From Euonymus europaeus (taxonomy: Eukaryota > Streptophyta > Magnoliopsida > Celastrales > Celastraceae): a stretch of 64,000 bases of DNA. The stretch's first letter is position 1, and each line of letters starts with the position of its first letter. This document shows, piece after piece, positions 1 through 16,100 of this stretch. A program made the translations under genes and the position numbers. The DNA lies in contig OY756960.1 of the NCBI GenBank assembly GCA_963580455.1, positions 26,409,238 to 26,473,237 on the forward strand, written 5' to 3'. The notes beneath the pieces are model-generated. The model was not told the origin of the DNA. It did no database searches and worked only from the letters and a program-made list of their open reading frames with translations.

Positions 1-972
1 TGGTGGTTTAGTAGGGTGTTTATATTAGTTTACATTTTATTTGATATACTCATACATTATTCATTTAGTTTATACTCTGTCAATTATGATCTCTTCTAAA
101 CAAATTTCGTCGACCATGATCTCTACTAAATAAACCCAAATTATTTTTTTCTTTGTTAGTTGAACCCAAGAGAGACTGATTTCAAAATTAATCCGACATT
201 ATTAAGGATAAAATCATAATTACTTGGCCACTAAGAATTTTTTTTATCATAAAAAAACATAAACCAACCCCAGACTATTTTAATTAAAAGAACAGAGCAA
301 AAGCATATTATTATATAAACATTGGCGCAGAAAGATGGTTCTTGATGAAAGGAAATTATTCTTTTTCTTTTAGAAATACTGTATTCCTGTTGAGCATATA
401 ATCCAAGATGTCAAGTAGGAATATTATGTTCTTGTCATAACCAATTCCAATGTACAAAAACAACAAAATAAGAAAAACAAATTTGCCTTTTAAGGGGTTG
501 TGGTAGTCATGCTTATCCAAGTAAATTTTGTATTTTTTGGTAGGACTGATAATTTTCCAAAGGATTCTGTCAGAAAAGAAAATTACATCAAATGACAGTA
601 AGCAAGGATATGTCAATGAGTACTGTAAAGCCAAGTAAAAGAACACAATCAACAACTCAGACACAACACTAGAAGGAATCAAAGAAGATATTACAGCGAC
701 TGCCTGTTCGCAAAAGGAAAATTTTCTTACTTTTACAATAAATAAGGATCATTAAGCTCTGGATATAGACAGATGCAAGTTTCAGGCCATCACTTGCTTG
801 ATAATTTATACCACTTGCCTGTTCTCGAATATAAAAACTTTGTAGTCTGGCAGAACTTTATCAGATACTACTAATGTTACTGCAGACAATTTACCTATAG
901 AGCATGGCCAAGAGCTAAAAGCTGCTCAGATAGATGAACCAAAACAAAAGGATTGGAGTTTATGAGTGCCTT
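1..972. other. Intergenic / 3' flank of the DAHP synthase gene
   Basis: AT-rich sequence without a gene I can support. The right part should contain the 3' UTR of the minus-strand DAHP synthase gene that ends at 973. A 108-codon open frame on the minus strand (356-682) is hydrophobic and has low-complexity composition, with no family resemblance, so I do not call it a gene. Confidence 0.5.
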
Positions 973-5404
<4,432 letters not shown>

Positions 5405-5454
5405 ACTGCCAGAGTCCTTGCTAGTTGCTATGCGATGGAAAGCCTACAAAATCC

Positions 5455-5466
5455 TATGTATATATA
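5455..5466 (-). promoter_or_regulatory. TATA-like box of the DAHP synthase gene
   Basis: The minus strand reads TATATATA about 55 bases upstream of the start codon at 5404. Position fits a core promoter with a short leader, but the whole region is AT-rich, so chance occurrence is possible. Confidence 0.4.
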
Positions 5467-6466
5467 AAATAAAAATAAAAAAGCAAAAATACATTACTGT
5501 TGATTTTTTCCAAATTGATAATTCCACTTTTAGTTTTTTTTAAATGAATAAATTAACTATTGACTTCTAATTAAATAACAAATAAAACTATTAAAAAGTT
5601 AAAACACTTTTGAATTTCTTGCAAGAAAGTGCAATTGATTGACCCTTTTGTATTGACGTGTCTTGTCTCTGTCCTGTGTGTGTTGCATTATTTCAAAAGA
5701 AAGTGCAATTGATACCCCTTTCTCTCTTCTTATCAAAATAAATAAATAAAAATAGTCCTTTATCTCATAATTTGTTTTCAGAGAATATCCTTTTATTCTT
5801 AAAATTTATACATCAGGTTCCAGTTCCAGGTAGACATAGGAAGAATATAAACTTGTATATTAGTCTCCCAATTAGGTGATTTAGACTGATACATGCAGAA
5901 TTGTATCTATATCTTTCTTGGTACCTGACAAACACATAACATATGAGGATGAAGGAATGTACAATAAAAATCCAATATCAAACAAATCAACAGCAAAGTA
6001 AATCAGACAAAAAAAAAACCTTACAACCCAGAGAAAAAGCCTTCAAGGGTATTCATTACCTGAAGTTTAAATACCCTCCTAAGAAAAGACTACTACCATA
6101 CTCCATTTCCATGAGTAGCCAGAGGAAGAAGCCATGATGGATATGGATAGATTTCTGGCTACTGATGCGGTTCATTATATAGGCAGTTAAAAAGAAAAAA
6201 TGCAACAGCAGTTTGCCAGCAATGGAAGCTTCTGAAAACAAATATCAACAATACAAAGGGCATAAACAATTGAAATATGAAGAATTTATAGTTGCAACAT
6301 TTTATCACAACCCCAACTAAATCCTCAATGTCATGTAGTTTGCTACATGTGGGCCTAGTGGTAAAAGTCCACATCAATCTACTAAAAACAAGATGATCCA
6401 ACAGAACAAAGAGGAGAAAAAATAGTTTACTGGATACATTCATTGAACAATCGGTAGTTTAAGCCT
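5467..6466. other. Intergenic between the DAHP synthase promoter and the PABN gene 3' end
   Basis: About 1 kb of AT-rich DNA. The left part is the promoter of the minus-strand DAHP synthase gene; the right part should hold the 3' UTR of the minus-strand poly(A)-binding protein gene. I see no other gene or clear repeat. Confidence 0.5.
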
Positions 6467-9400
6467 TCAGTAGTAAGGGTTATAACGCATAGGTGCCCGG
6501 AACCTTGGGACCTTCCTGCAAGGAAAAGCATGTCAAATTTCTATCACTGCAGTTTAAACCAAAAGCTAAGGAAAGACAAGAGGCAACTTCCTAAAGATTT
6601 ATACCCGTATCCGTAAGGAGAATACATAAAAGGAGATGGCATATATGCACCCCTAGCTCGAAATCCCATAAAAGGATTGGGTCTGCGACCTCGAAATTGC
6701 TTCATTCCGGGAACATTGGTCCGCTTAGCAGTAACCTGCTAGCACATACAAAAACAATTGACCACGGGAAAGAGAAAAGAGAGAATTAAACCTGGGGTCG
6801 AATCTAGATCGATGCTTATATGTTATAAACAGAAACATTTAAGTAGAGAATAAAGAGCTGACCTTCAATTGTCTGCCATGAAGTTCAGATTCATTCAGAA
6901 GGAGAGCTTCCTGAACTGCCTCTACTTCAAGGAACTCCACATAAGCATAACCTTTTGGTTGTCCAAACTTGTCTGTACGAATAGTGACCCTATTAACAGT
7001 CCCACATGCCTGGAAATGCTGCTGCACTTCTTCAGGTGTACAAGAATAATCCACCTGCACAGCAAGTTTAAACTGAAATGGGTTATCTGCAGCCTAGAGT
7101 AGATCAACAAGGCAAGATAATAATACAAAAATTGAAGACAAGATAATAATACAAAAATTGAAGACGACTGATCTATAGAAGATTCTTGTTCCTTAGTCCC
7201 CAGTAGATCAGCCTAGAGTAGATCAACAAGGCAAGATAATAATACAAAAATTGAAGACGACTGATCTATAGAAGATTCTTGTTCCTTAGTCCCCAGTAAA
7301 ACAAAAAAGGTTAACCATCTATTCAATTTGTTGATGTGGGAAACTGTGCTAACTAAGGATCATACTTGATAATCGCTTCAAGCTAGCAAATAACAGACAA
7401 GATTCCGGGAGTACTAAATCACTAGGGTTAACCAAAAGGAATGATTGAGCTTCCATTAAAAACTATATCCTTCAAAAAAACTATATCCTTCAAAAGTACG
7501 CATGTGGAAGAGGGGGACATAGTCACATAAGGGGGAAAATGTGTTGGCAATGTGTCATATTAAGGTTGAGGAGCTACAGAAACACCAAGTCCAAATGTCT
7601 CCAGAGTAAAAGGTGTGGTAGTTCGTACTCTAGAAATACTTTGATGATTTTTCCAGGCTGAGGTTTGACTTATAAACGTGTTCAACCTGTTATCATCCGA
7701 ACAAAGAGCAGCAAGTATTGTTTTACATAATGTAAAAACAACTGGGGGAAATTGATGAATTACGTAAATCTACTCTCACATTCTTTCTTCCACTTTATTT
7801 CACAGGATCACTTTTGATCAAAACAAAACCGAAGGGAAAAATGAGCTTTTCCAAAAGGCGGCAAAAGCTACAAATATTTTTTTAATGGAAAATAATTTTA
7901 TTCATAAGGCACCAAGCAGGTGAACCAAGGTAACAAGGAGGCAATACATATAGCCTCAAGAAGATTGTTAGTAGAGCGTGAAAACTTCAAATTAAAACAA
8001 ACACTCTCAACAGAAAAACAGAAGATTCTATACTGTCAAGTGTTCTCCAGCATATCCTTTATCTGTAATCCAGAGAGAGCTGCTAACCATAGAAGCTTAA
8101 CACCACAGGCATATGCACATATTGAACAATAAATGGAAAAAACAAGGAACCTAATTTCTAAAGTTGCAACTACATTGAAATTTAAGTTGTGATGATTTCG
8201 GACATAATAACAAACATTACATATATAACAGATAACTCTACTAACATTTCATGCGGAATTTCAACATTTAAAAAATTTCTCACTTGCAGGGTTCTAGATA
8301 TCATATAAATTGGAGATATACGAAAGTACTGATATAATTCTCTTTTGGCTCTAATCAAGAAAATCAATAATTCTCAAAATCGTTTTCGTAGCATCCCAAG
8401 AATATACAAATGCTGAGAAGATGCATTTATGAACATTTTATGGAAATAAACCACCAGCATGCATATTCATCCAGCTCCATGAAGATGATATCTACTAATT
8501 CTAGACCATATATGGGACATAAAAGAAGCTAAAGTTAATGCATATCTGAAACATTCAATTCGAACAATGGACTACTAGTGACAGGTAAATCACGAGGACT
8601 TTGCCAAATTAACTTCTAACATACATGATGCTTTTAAAAAAGATACATATCTACATAACAAGTTATTTTCATAACAGAAGAGGCCTCACATTGCCAACAA
8701 AAACTGAACGAGCATCAACCTCCTCTTTATTTGCCTGAGATGCAGCTGCAGTCGCTGGATCTGGTAAAAGAAAAAAAGGGCGAGCCGGAAGACCGAATCA
8801 TCTAAGTAAACAACATACACAGTGGGAAATGGGAACTAGCACACTGATTAATAAACAAAACAATGACAAGGATAACAAAATATTTCACGTAATGTAAGAA
8901 AGTAATTCATCTTTTCATCAGTTATCTTTATTGCTCATGCTTATCCACTGAGAGCAACAACAACTACGCAGGTCTCCTTGATTCTTTGTTGAACAATCAA
9001 TTCACCAAAGTTCCGGTTTTGACAGAGAACTTCTAGAGTCACAACTCCGTCGATTGGATATCCATTTTCAAGATTCTTTCTACTCAATGCTTGGTAATTT
9101 AAAGGGGCTGATTTACTCAAAATATATTTTTCAAAAGCTTTAATTGTGAATAATTTTTAAATCCAAACAATCATAGCACAAACGAATCAAAGATTATTGA
9201 GTTTAGAGGTACCCTATAGTTCGAGTAACAACAAAAGGCACGATACATCGTTCAACTCGGGAAGAAAACCCCTAGAAACTATCGATAAAATGAGGAGAAA
9301 GAAAACATTAGAAAAAGAACGAGAAAGGGGTACCTTGCGCCGAACTCATCTCCTTCTCAACCTTGGCCTGCATCTCACGCAGAGCTGCGGCTTCGTCTTC

Positions 9401-9623
9401 CATCTCCGTCAGACGCGCATTCATATCTTCCAGTTCCTGCAATTCAAATTAATAGAGTCTGAGAAAACCCAATTGAAGCGAATTGGGGTCGAGAGTTTTC
9501 TCGTCGAAATCGAGTGAGTATTTGACATAGAGAGAAGAAAAGAAAGGGGTTTTTCAGCGTAAACATTACTGCATCTTTACTTGTAGTGTTGTCTGCGACG
9601 TCCATCTCCACATCGCCTTCCAT
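6467..9623 (-). CDS. PABN: Nuclear polyadenylate-binding protein (PABN/PABP2 type)
   Basis: Binds poly(A) tails in the nucleus and supports poly(A) polymerase processivity, as PABPN1 does. Exons on the minus strand: 9623-9570, 9436-9334, 8760-8690, 7054-6863, 6735-6605 and 6515-6467, all GT-AG and in phase, giving 199 residues. In order the protein has an acidic N terminus starting [12 protein letters not shown], a heptad-like coiled-coil segment ([20 protein letters not shown]), one RRM with RNP2-like SVFVGNVDY (the exon 3-4 join lies inside it) and RNP1-like KGYAYVEF, and an Arg/Pro/Tyr/Gly-rich tail ending MRYNPYY. This is the standard plant PABN architecture, slightly shorter than usual. 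Intron 3 is 1.6 kb and contains a small tandem duplication. Confidence 0.93.
7091..7298. repeat. Short tandem duplication inside PABN intron 3
   Basis: The sequence beginning agcctagagtagatcaac at about 7091 recurs at about 7210, and the tract ending gttccttagtcccca occurs at about 7188-7202 and again near 7281-7295. A 28-base subsegment (aagataataatacaaaaat and flanks) is present an extra time near 7137. The copies are nearly identical, so the duplication is recent. Confidence 0.75.
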
Positions 9624-9869
9624 ATCTCTCTCTCCGTCCCCCCGTCGCTACAGAGACGAAGAGAGCGGCAGTGGTTATGAGAAAAAAATAAACAGAATTG
9701 AGAATTAAAATTGTGCATTGTATTTTACCAACATATTTTAATTCGCCTATTTCCTTTTAGATTTTTGTATTTTAAAAATGTGTCTGTTTTTATGTAAATA
9801 AATTATTAAAAGAATGCTTATTATTTTTTTTTTACCAAAGTTATTTCGTTAATCCAAATGGGAAGAGAC

Positions 9870-10200
9870 GAGTTATCGTCTAATCAAACGCGAAAATATC
9901 CTCTCTTTTTTTTTGAACACCTTCACTTGTTTTATTATTATTATTTTTTAGAAAAAGCATAACTTTCATTAAAAAAAAGGAAGGATTACAATCAAAAATC
10001 AATAAATTCTGAGACTCAATAGTCATATCTTGAAAGCATGGAGACACTCGCACAAGATATGCCAAAAAGTCGGCGACTTTGTTACCCTCTCGATTTACAT
10101 AACCAAAAGAATAATCTATGGAAGACGTCAATCTCCGAATTTCATCTAAAATGAGGCCATGAGGACGAAATACATTAAAAACTATCCACCAACTAAATGT
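9870..10200 (-). mobile_element. LINE 3'-terminal fragment (RNase H-like remnant)
   Basis: A minus-strand frame over 9880-10131 reads ...SIDYSFGYVNREGNKVADFLAYL. This is the conserved C-terminal RNase H segment of plant non-LTR retrotransposons, where a V-x-R-x-x-N-x-x-AD-x-LA motif is typical. It continues into a T/A-rich tail (minus strand) typical of LINE 3' ends. The frame can be read a little upstream (PHGLILDEIRRLTS) before homology ends. It is 5' truncated and not functional. It sits between pieces of the local degenerate repeat (caaacgcgaaaatat on the left, gaaatacattaaaaactatc on the right), so it may have inserted into a repeat copy. Confidence 0.7.
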
Positions 10201-10235
10201 AAAAATATACTTGATAGGGCAAAAATAGCTCAGCT

Positions 10236-10860
10236 AATCAAAAGATGATATGTGTCATATTCCACTTCGGACAGTCCATAGCATCCACCTCGATCAGCCC
10301 AAGTATAGTCAAGGCCTTTTATTATCCTGCACATTGGTGGGTAGCTCATCTACATAGGATAGCTCGGTCACAAGACCTCGTTGCGCCATCCCGTCCCACA
10401 TGATATGGTACCTCGATCGGCCCGATTCACTCCTAATCCCAGCGGGATCTAGCTTTCTCTCAGAAGTCCTACCCCTAGACACAGTAGAAGTATGACTCCG
10501 ATAAATACGTTTAGGTTCAAAGAATAAGAGAGTTTCATTCCTAGTAGAACTAGGACTCTCCGATCCTTATAAGAGAAGCCTCATTCATCAGTAAAACTTT
10601 TATCACAACTTGCGCTACTTTTACCTAAGTTGAGATAGCTCTTTGAGACCGAGCCCTCCTAATTATATCGTACTAACTTGAGCATCGGAGCGGAACCCTG
10701 GAAATAATTCGAGGTCTCTCCTAGCTTATTTTTGCTCATAGTACAGGTCATCTAGCTCAGTAACAGCAAATTTGACCATACTAATTGTTATCCAACTCAT
10801 ATGCACAATTTTAACATAATTAATACTTTTTTTTAGCACCTTATTCGATTGTGCTATTGG
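10236..10860 (+). mobile_element. LTR-like sequence, probably a solo or decayed Ty3-type LTR
   Basis: A non-coding stretch of more even base composition, with a TATA-like signal in ccttataagagaagcctc near 10564 and, about 110 bases later, ctaacttgagcatcggagcg. That last motif resembles a segment common in plant Ty3/gypsy LTRs downstream of the transcription start. No gag-pol frame follows and no clear target duplication was found, so the borders are approximate. The identification rests on motif resemblance only. Confidence 0.45.
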
Positions 10861-10869
10861 TTGCATCAA

Positions 10870-11345
10870 TGACAAAATACATTAAGGACTATCCTCCAAC
10901 GAAACGCGAAGAAGATGTTATTTTTGAATACCTAATTAGAGGTTGTGTTAATAGTTACAGATGTTAGAAGTATATTGAACGCACGTCGTTGGCATATATA
11001 GTAGCCGTTATAATTGTGAGAATAGAAAAATTACAATTCAATTACGATGATAGTAACCCAAAAGTTATTCATCATATACGACTCAATATTTTAATAAGAT
11101 TGAGATATAAATTTTGCACCAGGAGTTATCCTTCTTTCCACAATTAGGTAGAGTGATATTGGTTACACGTGTAAGGAGTACACTGAACATGCACCATTGG
11201 CATAATAGCCGTTACAATTTTGAGAATAGAAAAATGACAATTCGATTAAAACGATAGTAACCGAAAAATCACTCATCATATATCACTGTTATAACTTTTG
11301 AACCAAACACTATCTTTCTTTCCAAAATTAGGTGGATGCTCATCC
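10870..11345. repeat. Degenerate satellite-like repeat, block A
   Basis: Two or more diverged copies of a roughly 175-210 bp unit. Landmarks in each copy: gttacacgtgtaaggagtac, a gcaccattggcataatagccg segment, attacaattcaatta, tagtaaccgaaaaatcat, catcatatacgactcaatatt, ataaattttgcacc, and ctttccaaaattaggt. The same unit recurs in blocks B and C. It is non-coding, and the copies have drifted substantially. Confidence 0.75.
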
Positions 11346-11407
11346 GAGATATACATTCCCCCACCCACCCCATAAATTTTACTTCAGTCAAACTCTTAAT
11401 TTTTGGG

Positions 11408-11741
11408 TATAAATACCTTGGTTTCAAGTCATAGAACAGTACAACTATCACACTAAACAGAATTGCAATAGTTTGCATAGGGGAAAATGATTCCACACAT
11501 AAGAAAAATAATGGCAGAAGTAGAAGCAGAAGGGAAAGGAGAAGAAAAAGGCAGGAGTACAATCGTGTGCGGAGTTTATGCTATCGAATCAATGATTTAC
11601 CATAATAGAAGGTATATCTTTGGATTTCTCATGATCTAAATGAATAATGTATCTTGTTCTAAGTAGCTAGTTGAGATGCTCATAAAGACTTGTTTCTTAT
11701 TGATGCCTTGCAGGTTCCTCCCTAGATTTCCATCCATGTGA
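11408..11741 (+). pseudogene. Small two-exon gene, copy 1 (with TATA box)
   Basis: TATAAATA lies at 11408-11415, and about 100 bases downstream an ATG at 11511 opens a short frame. Exon 1 (11511-11611) ends AAG before GTATAT; an acceptor ttgcag precedes exon 2 at 11714. The spliced frame gives 42 residues, starts MAEVEAEGKGEEKG, ends FLPRFPSM, and stops at 11739-11741. Beyond that stop the same frame stays open as WEEEQLEGTLFEVEGGS. The paralogous copy near 17.1 kb has no stop at the homologous point, so this copy looks truncated. I do not recognise the protein. It could be a non-coding transcript or a decaying gene. Confidence 0.45.
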
Positions 11742-12360
11742 TGGGAGGAGGAGCAGTTAGAGGGAACCCTATTTGAGGTTGAAGGGGGGAGCTGATGACT
11801 ACTACTTGTTACTGTTTGGGAGTATGTTGTGGTTGTAGTAAGAAAGGTAGTAGTAGTAGTCCTCGCCTCTATATGGTTCTCCCATAGATGTGATTCAAGA
11901 GAACATAACCAGGTCGAGTGTAAATCTTCCAGTTTGAAGTATATTTGGAAACAAGTGGTGGTAAACTTGAAAAAAATGTACTGCCGGATCGCAAAACAAT
12001 CTACATATGGAAAATATTTTTCTCATAAATTAGTCTACTTTTTGCTGTTTGGACAAAAGAATAGAGAAAATAAATTGTATTGGTTAATGTGTTCGCATGC
12101 TTAATAAAAATCACAAAAGCACTTGCTTTCCACTGCAATTGGAACCATCGGATATGGAAGCTAAGGCCACGGATTAATTTCTGGTTCAATTGACTATAAA
12201 TTTCGATGTCAACAGCTCCAATTGACTAGATCCAACTCGCCCTCTCCACCTCAACTCGCTCCAATTTCCCTATAACCACATAATGCCGCCGCTTTCAATT
12301 GCCTTCGTCAATTAAAATTTGATGCACAGCATCACTAAGGTTACCCTTGGCCCGTGATCT
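11742..12360. other. Downstream flank of copy 1
   Basis: Homologous to the flank of copy 2 in two stretches: about 11742-11850, and ctcgctccaatttccctataacc near 12259. About 350-400 bases are present here but absent from copy 2. No convincing coding region. Confidence 0.45.
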
Positions 12361-13152
12361 CGGTGAAATACATTAGCGACTATCCTCCAACCAAAAGCGA
12401 AAGGATATTGATTTTTTTTTGAAAACCTAGCTAGATTAGTTGCTATTGATTACATCAATGACGAAATACATTAAGAACTATCATCCAACCAAACGCGAAA
12501 AGATACTAATTTTTTTTGAACATCTAGCTAGAGTGTGTCAAAATACATAATGGACTGTCCTCCATTCAAATGCGAAAGATACTAATTTTTTTTGAACACC
12601 TAACAAGAGTATGTGGTATTTGTTATATGTGTCAGGAGTATATCAAACTCCCACCACTGGTTTAATAGCCGTTACAATTTTGAAAAAAGCAAAATTACAA
12701 TTCAATTAAAATGATAATAACCCAAAAATCATTCATCATATACAACTCAATATTTTAAAAAGATTGGGTTATAAATTTTTCACCGGACAATATCATTTTT
12801 TCCGAAATTAGTAGAGTGCTCTTGGTTACGAGTGTGAAGAGCCGTTACAATTTCGAGAAAAAAAAATTACAATTCAATTAAAAAAATAGTAACCGAAAAA
12901 TCAATCATCATATATATACGACTCAATATTTCAAAAAGATTGAGTTATAAATTTTGCACGGGGTGGTATCTTTCTATCCAAAATTACAGAGTGTTATTGG
13001 TTACACGTGTGAGGTGTATATAAAACGCGCACAATTGGTATAGTGGCCGTTACGCTTGTGAGAAAAGGAAAATTACAATTCAATTAAGACAATAGTAACC
13101 CAAAAATTATTCATCATATAAGACTCAATATTTCAAAAAGATAGAGTCACTA
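12361..13152. repeat. Degenerate satellite-like repeat, block B
   Basis: Starts with three short copies of a motif like gaaatacattaagaactatc followed by ccaaccaaacgcgaaaagat (about 12366, 12463 and 12541). Copies of the 175-210 bp unit follow, with the landmark gttac-x-cgtgtgaggag near 12619, 12826 and 13001. Spacing alternates 207 then 175 bases. The same order and spacing classes occur in block C, so the two blocks descend from a common array. The array is interrupted by the element at 13153-13969 and resumes as ttgcactgagcg. Confidence 0.72.
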
Positions 13153-13969
13153 TAGTGTGTTTGGAGATTTTTTTTTTTTTTCGCTTTTAAAAATGATTTT
13201 AAGTATAGTTTTTAGAAACAGTTTTTAGGAATAAAAATAGGTAAAAAATTCATTTGGTTAGTGTTATTTCATTACGTTCTCGGAAACTGAAAAACATGAA
13301 TTAAATTTGAAATATATTTGAAATTAAGTCAAATTAAAAGGAAATTAATCAAAATTAAACTCAAATTCAAGTTCTTGGGTCAACATCGGATATCCATTTC
13401 GGGTGAACACCGGGTCGCAGCTTTCTGGTGACTCATCTGACCGGAAAATCACTGGGATATATGCTCCTCATGCCGGCAAGTCCAATGGAAGTGGTGGATG
13501 TCACCGGCGTTGGCCGTGGTGGCCGGATCGAGCCGTTTTCTCCACGATGGCCGAACTCTTTCAAGCGAGATTCCGGGAGCTACGGTTGACGAAACGAGGC
13601 AAAGTTGGTTGGGCTTTCTTGCTCGTCTTCTTGTGATTCTTTTAAGACCAATCACGTCGATAATGATCGCCGGAAGGTGAAGATCCGACGCCTTCAACGT
13701 GATTGAAGAAAATGGCCGAGTAGAGTGAGGGAGAAGAGAGGAGAGAGAAAAGTTGATTGAAGAAGATTGATTTATTTACAAAATTGCCACCGGTCCTGCC
13801 CAGAAGTTTGACCAAAATATGTTTTTGTTGTTTTTGTTTTTGAAAACAAAAAAATGAAAAAATAATTTTACCAAACAATTTTCAAAACATCACCAACCAA
13901 ACTAATTTTCATCTCATTTTTAATTTTCAAAAACAAAAACAATTTTAAGAACTAAAACCAAATACACTA
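13153..13969. mobile_element. Non-autonomous DNA-transposon-like insertion with short TIRs
   Basis: The satellite unit is split here. On the left it stops after gatagagtcacta, on the right it resumes at atttgcactgagcg; uninterrupted copies read gatagagttactataattttgcaccgagcg. The 817-bp insert begins TAGTGTGTTTGG and ends CCAAATACACTA, a near-perfect 12-base terminal inverted repeat. The subterminal zones are A/T-rich and the core (about 13370-13730) is markedly GC-richer with short open frames. TA or CACTA could be the target duplication. Superfamily is uncertain; no transposase is present. Confidence 0.65.
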
Positions 13970-14089
13970 ATTTGCACTGAGCGTGTTATGTTTCTTTCCA
14001 AAATTAGGTGGAGACTATTTGTAGTATTTCATTTTTGTCCGGATAGAGTGTTGTTTTTTTTCCTTCAATTTTTTAATTGTTAATTAAAC

Positions 14090-16100
14090 AAAAATCAAAA
14101 AAAAAAACAGAAAAGAGAATTCCCATGGCCCAAATCTAAAAGAAAGCCCAAAATACCCAATTGACAAAGTTCGATCCCAATTCATTAACCCAATAAAGCC
14201 CAAATGCCCAATAAGCCAGGCCCTAACTCATTAGTTTAGCCCATGCAATCCCACATTCATGTCACTGCACCACCTCCCACCGCACCATTCTACTACCTCT
14301 GCAACACTGCCTCACCATAACTCTCGCCAGACCATCTCTGCCTCACCATAACCATCACCTGCAAGCCATTAAGCCGGGCACACAACTCAACTCTAGGGTC
14401 ACTTTTACTTCAGCCACAACCCACACCTGGGGGGATGGAGGAGGTCCCACGAGAACTAAAAAAAGAGGCATCAATCTCTCTCTCTTTTTTCCATTATCAC
14501 CGGAAAACCACATTCACCCAGTCATCACCCTCAATCGGATCATTACCCTCAATCTCTTTCTTCTCGGTATTGACCATACCAAAAATTCACTGTCACGGCC
14601 AGCACACCTCACCATCACTGAACCTTCTCCAAACATCCCTGCCTGTAGCACCATCTCACCACTGCTTTTCATCTTCCCAATCCCCATCATCATCGGTAAC
14701 CTCATCACACCCAAATCCTTCACTAAAAATCCACCACCCGAATCATTGAACCCATCACTACTACCAGAAATCACAACCTCAGTCCCTCCTCTCATTCCCC
14801 GTAGCCATCATCCACCTCCACCGAACATCTCCCTCACCCACTCTCGACGGATCTCTTGCCTCTTTGAAAATCAAATCACCATTTCAACCTGAAACCGCCT
14901 CCTCCGTGCCTTTGAAACCCTTTACCCAAAATTTCTTTCAAACTCCCCTGGACTCTTAGAGTTGGATAGCCAAGATTTAGAAGGTAGATTTCAGATCTGG
15001 AGTGAAAGGATTTTATTTGTTACGAAAGGACTTTCTTTGGCTTGGTTTGTTGAAGTCTAGGTAAACTGCTTCCATGCTATTATGGCAGATTTGGCTGGGG
15101 AATTGATTCCAGGGGAGAGGAGCTTGCGGCAGAGTCATCTGGGAAGAACTCAATAAAGGGGTTACATGGGTTTTGGTCTTGTACTTTAGTGGGCCGGACT
15201 TATATGGGCTGAAAGTTTAAATTGTTAAGAGGCTAGGTGGTATATGTGGGCTAGATAATGGGCTAACTTACTTGAAGGATGAAAATTTGGGCTTTAGGTT
15301 GTTAATCGAATATTAGGAATTTAGGATTATACCATTTGGGTCTTGTGTACAATTTGAGTTTTGGGCCTGTGGTTTGATTGTGAAATTTTTATTGGGCTTG
15401 GGGTTAGTTAAGAAATTTGGGCTCTTAGGTTTTTAATTTACTTGTTTTTGAGATTTTATTTTATTGAAAATTGCGCAACGCGAGAATAATTGATCGAAGT
15501 CGTCTCACTAAATAAAATCATTCATTCTGTTGGTGTTTACAAATTCTATTCTTTTCAATATCATAAGTTGGCATACTTATAAATAAAATGTCATAGGTTG
15601 GTATTTCAAAATCATTTCAAACCCAATGCATTCATTCTGGTTCCATAAGTTGAAATTCTCAATTTGACCTTCTTGAGATTCCAATCCGATCATCACATCT
15701 AAACACAACACCATAAGTGTTTACAAATTCGATTCTTTTTAATGCCATAAGTTAACACACTTTTAAATAAAATGTCATAAGTTGATATTTCAGATTCACA
15801 CTTGTATTTAAATGCCATAAGTTGACACATTTTTGGCAATTTCAAAATTCCCATCTTTCCATGCCCTAAATCAATATTCTTAAATCTTTTTCAAACCCAA
15901 TCTTTCAAACAATTTTTTTCCCAGAAAATAGTCAATTATTTAAAAATTTAGTAACTGTTTTTAAATAGGAGTCGTGGGTGCCTAACACTTTCCCCACGTT
16001 CAATCGACCCCCGTGCCTTTATTTATGGTTCACAAGATTTTTAAGTGTCCAATTGCACTTTTAATTCGATTGGTGACGACTCTGTCAATTACAATTAAAC
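14090..16100 (+). mobile_element. LTR-retroelement-like insertion (Tat/Ogre-like features)
   Basis: About 2 kb separates satellite block B remnants from block C. Near its right end it reads gtgggtgcctaacactttcc, then ttcaatcgacccccgtgcc, and gattggtgacgactctgtca. These closely resemble the LTR end and downstream leader of Tat/Ogre-type Ty3 elements as I know them. AATTAAAC occurs at both edges (about 14092 and 16093) but is low-complexity, so it is weak as a target duplication. The interior has many cccaa/tgggc tracts and repeated cataagttg-type phrases (15560-15860). No gag-pol is present. The 104-codon open frame at 14435 is proline/serine/threonine low complexity and is not called. Confidence 0.42.

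Noticed and set aside
356..682. 108-codon minus-strand open frame with hydrophobic stretches
   Set aside because: AT-rich composition produces Phe/Leu/Ile-rich frames by chance; no start context, splice partners or family match.
13153..13969. Calling the TIR element a CACTA transposon because of TAGTG/CACTA at its ends
   Set aside because: CACTA elements begin CACTA and end TAGTG; here the order is reversed, so the resemblance is to the target side or coincidental.
14435..14749. 104-codon plus-strand open frame rich in Ser, Pro, His and Thr
   Set aside because: Low-complexity translation of a C/T-rich tract within the LTR-like insertion; no domain, and the opposite strand is equally open.
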